DNA of 64,000 nucleotides, taken from NCBI GenBank assembly GCA_949289045.1, contig CASEMN010000001.1, forward strand, positions 372,001 to 436,000. Reading direction: 5' to 3'. The notes under the pieces were generated by a model. It worked only from the letters and a program-made list of their open reading frames with translations, was not told the origin of the DNA and ran no database searches. This DNA comes from an uncultured Oscillospiraceae bacterium (lineage in GTDB: Bacteria > Bacillota > Clostridia > Oscillospirales > Acutalibacteraceae). Each line of letters starts with the position of its first letter. The stretch's first letter is position 1. The translations under genes were made by a program, and so were the position numbers. Positions 63,071 through 64,000 of the stretch are shown here, piece by piece.

Positions 63071-64000
63071 TTATTTTGCTTTAACACTGAAAGTATAAAA
63101 CATATCTGTTTTTGCATCAATTGCAGCATCACTTGTACTCATTTTATTATAAACCTTACTTACTCCAAATACAAGTACAATAGATATAATCATGGCAGCA
63201 CAGGCAAAAACAGGACCCATAGCAGCAATCTGCTTTACTATGGCTATATCAGCGAATGGTTCCAGAAGCTTGCATGCTGCCGGCACCAATGCTACAATAA
63301 AGCCGCCGATAATTCCTGCCCAAGCTCCCTGCTTATTTGCCTTTTTCCAGTAAAGGGCAATTACATAAGGAGCAAGGAAAGAACCAGAAATTATACCCCA
63401 AGAGTAGCTCATCATATCGAGGATAGGGGTATCGGTAGTAGCTACTACAAAAGACACGATTACAAAAATCACACAAGCTAATTTTGTAAGCAGTGTTGTC
63501 TTTTTCTCGCTCATGTCGGGTCTGATACTCTTTTTTATTATGTCAACTGAAAAAGTTGAGCTTGCTGTAAGAGTAATTGAACACAGAGTTGAAACGGAAG
63601 CTGAAATAAGAAGAACAAGTACAACTCCCAAAAGCACTGTCGGTAAGTTCGCAAGCTTTAACATTGTGGGAACAATATAGTCCTGAGCCGGCATTGTTTC
63701 CGAAGTAAAGAACATATGGCAAAGAGAACCAATAAAATATCCGCCGCCTGCTACAAGTAGAGCAAAGAAAGTGGAGATTAAAATACCTTTTTTAGCCTGC
63801 TTATCATCCTTAATACCAAAATATTTCTGAACCATCTGAGGAAGTCCCCATGTACCAAAGCTGGTCATAAGCACCGTGGAAATAAGACTCAGCCACGATG
63901 AACCTGAAAGTTCAGGAAGACCTTCTGCGGTTTTGGCGTATTCCATAATACCCTCTATACCGTTTACGGTATCGCATCTGATAACAAAGAAAATTAAAAG
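63071..64000 (-). CDS. Sodium:solute symporter family protein (partial, 5' end beyond the window)
   Basis: 309 codons of the C-terminal part of an SSS-family (PutP-like) transporter. Eight or so membrane helices are visible, with LISTVLMTSFGTWGLPQMVQKYFGIKD (a hallmark of the family's middle), ISASVSTLCSITLTASSTFSVDI, and a C-terminal helix. The frame stays open to the window edge beyond the internal ATG at 63946, and those residues fit the family, so the true start is outside. It may import a carboxylate or amino acid such as proline or an arylacetate-related acid; the substrate is unknown. Confidence 0.9.
   Translation of the reverse strand, partial: LLIFFVIRCDTVNGIEGIMEYAKTAEGLPELSGSSWLSLISTVLMTSFGTWGLPQMVQKYFGIKDDKQAKKGILISTFFALLVAGGGYFIGSLCHMFFTSETMPAQDYIVPTMLKLANLPTVLLGVVLVLLISASVSTLCSITLTASSTFSVDIIKKSIRPDMSEKKTTLLTKLACVIFVIVSFVVATTDTPILDMMSYSWGIISGSFLAPYVIALYWKKANKQGAWAGIIGGFIVALVPAACKLLEPFADIAIVKQIAAMGPVFACAAMIISIVLVFGVSKVYNKMSTSDAAIDAKTDMFYTFSVKAK

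Noticed and set aside
63071-63946. The ATG at 63946 as the true start of the symporter
   Set aside because: The frame stays open beyond it to the window edge, the upstream residues fit the SSS family, and the protein would lack its first helices. The gene is simply cut by the window.
1-64000. CRISPR arrays, insertion sequences, prophage or rRNA genes
   Set aside because: No spaced direct repeats, transposase, integrase, phage structural genes or rRNA-like sequence were seen in the window.

Overview
The window is an AT-rich (roughly 40% G+C by eye), gene-dense stretch from a low-GC Gram-positive anaerobe. It carries the spoIIGA-sigE sporulation pair, a PolC-type replicase, a complete V/A-type ATPase operon, oxygen-sensitive indolepyruvate:ferredoxin oxidoreductase and the MEP isoprenoid enzymes. 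Together these point to an endospore-forming member of Clostridia, plausibly a gut Oscillospirales/Ruminococcaceae-like organism; the family-level guess is inference. Both edges cut genes: a GH38 alpha-mannosidase at the left and a sodium:solute symporter at the right.

Layout from left to right. At 1-8.9 kb, all on the minus strand, are the GH38 mannosidase, tcdA, a DHHW/MBOAT surface O-acylation pair, a ComEA-like DNA-binding protein, and sigE with spoIIGA behind a Spo0A-like promoter. A tRNA-Ala(GGC) and a DUF1801 protein follow. At 9.8-14 kb is a MarR regulator with a heterodimeric ABC exporter, one half of which has a degenerate ATPase site. At 14.0-16.5 kb, a promoter fires directly into a terminator-like hairpin; then come a 79-aa conserved protein, a second copy of the hairpin, a MATE exporter and a cytidylate-kinase-like protein. 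At 16.8-21.7 kb are a CofE-like ligase, a large secreted protein and an alpha/beta hydrolase. At 22.1-25.7 kb is a GntR(YtrA-type)/ABC operon.

At 25.9-34.5 kb is the nine-gene V-ATPase operon. Its c-ring subunit has the residues known to bind Na+ in the Enterococcus hirae enzyme, and a Rex-like palindrome lies upstream. At 34.7-43.9 kb is a histidine operon (hisZ-G-D-C-B-A-I-E, lacking hisH and hisF) that runs into an acyltransferase and a zinc-ribbon membrane protein; a DEDDh exonuclease follows. At 44-54.6 kb is the Clostridia housekeeping block pyrH-frr / uppS-cdsA-dxr-rseP-ispG-polC, covering UMP kinase, ribosome recycling, undecaprenyl and isoprenoid synthesis, phospholipid synthesis and replication. 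At 54.7-57.5 kb is an alpha-galactosidase-like hydrolase. At 57.5-63 kb is an aromatic or branched 2-oxoacid module: two phenylacetate-CoA ligase paralogues flanking iorAB, plus an ACT-domain protein, next to the partial symporter.

The most unusual signal is the pair of structured leader elements at 14.11-14.17 kb and 14.46-14.51 kb. They share an identical 12-nt apical sequence on stems that differ but still pair, and each sits directly upstream of a gene in one export operon. I could not assign them to a known RNA class. Most start codons given here were chosen from Shine-Dalgarno placement, and several are GTG or TTG.
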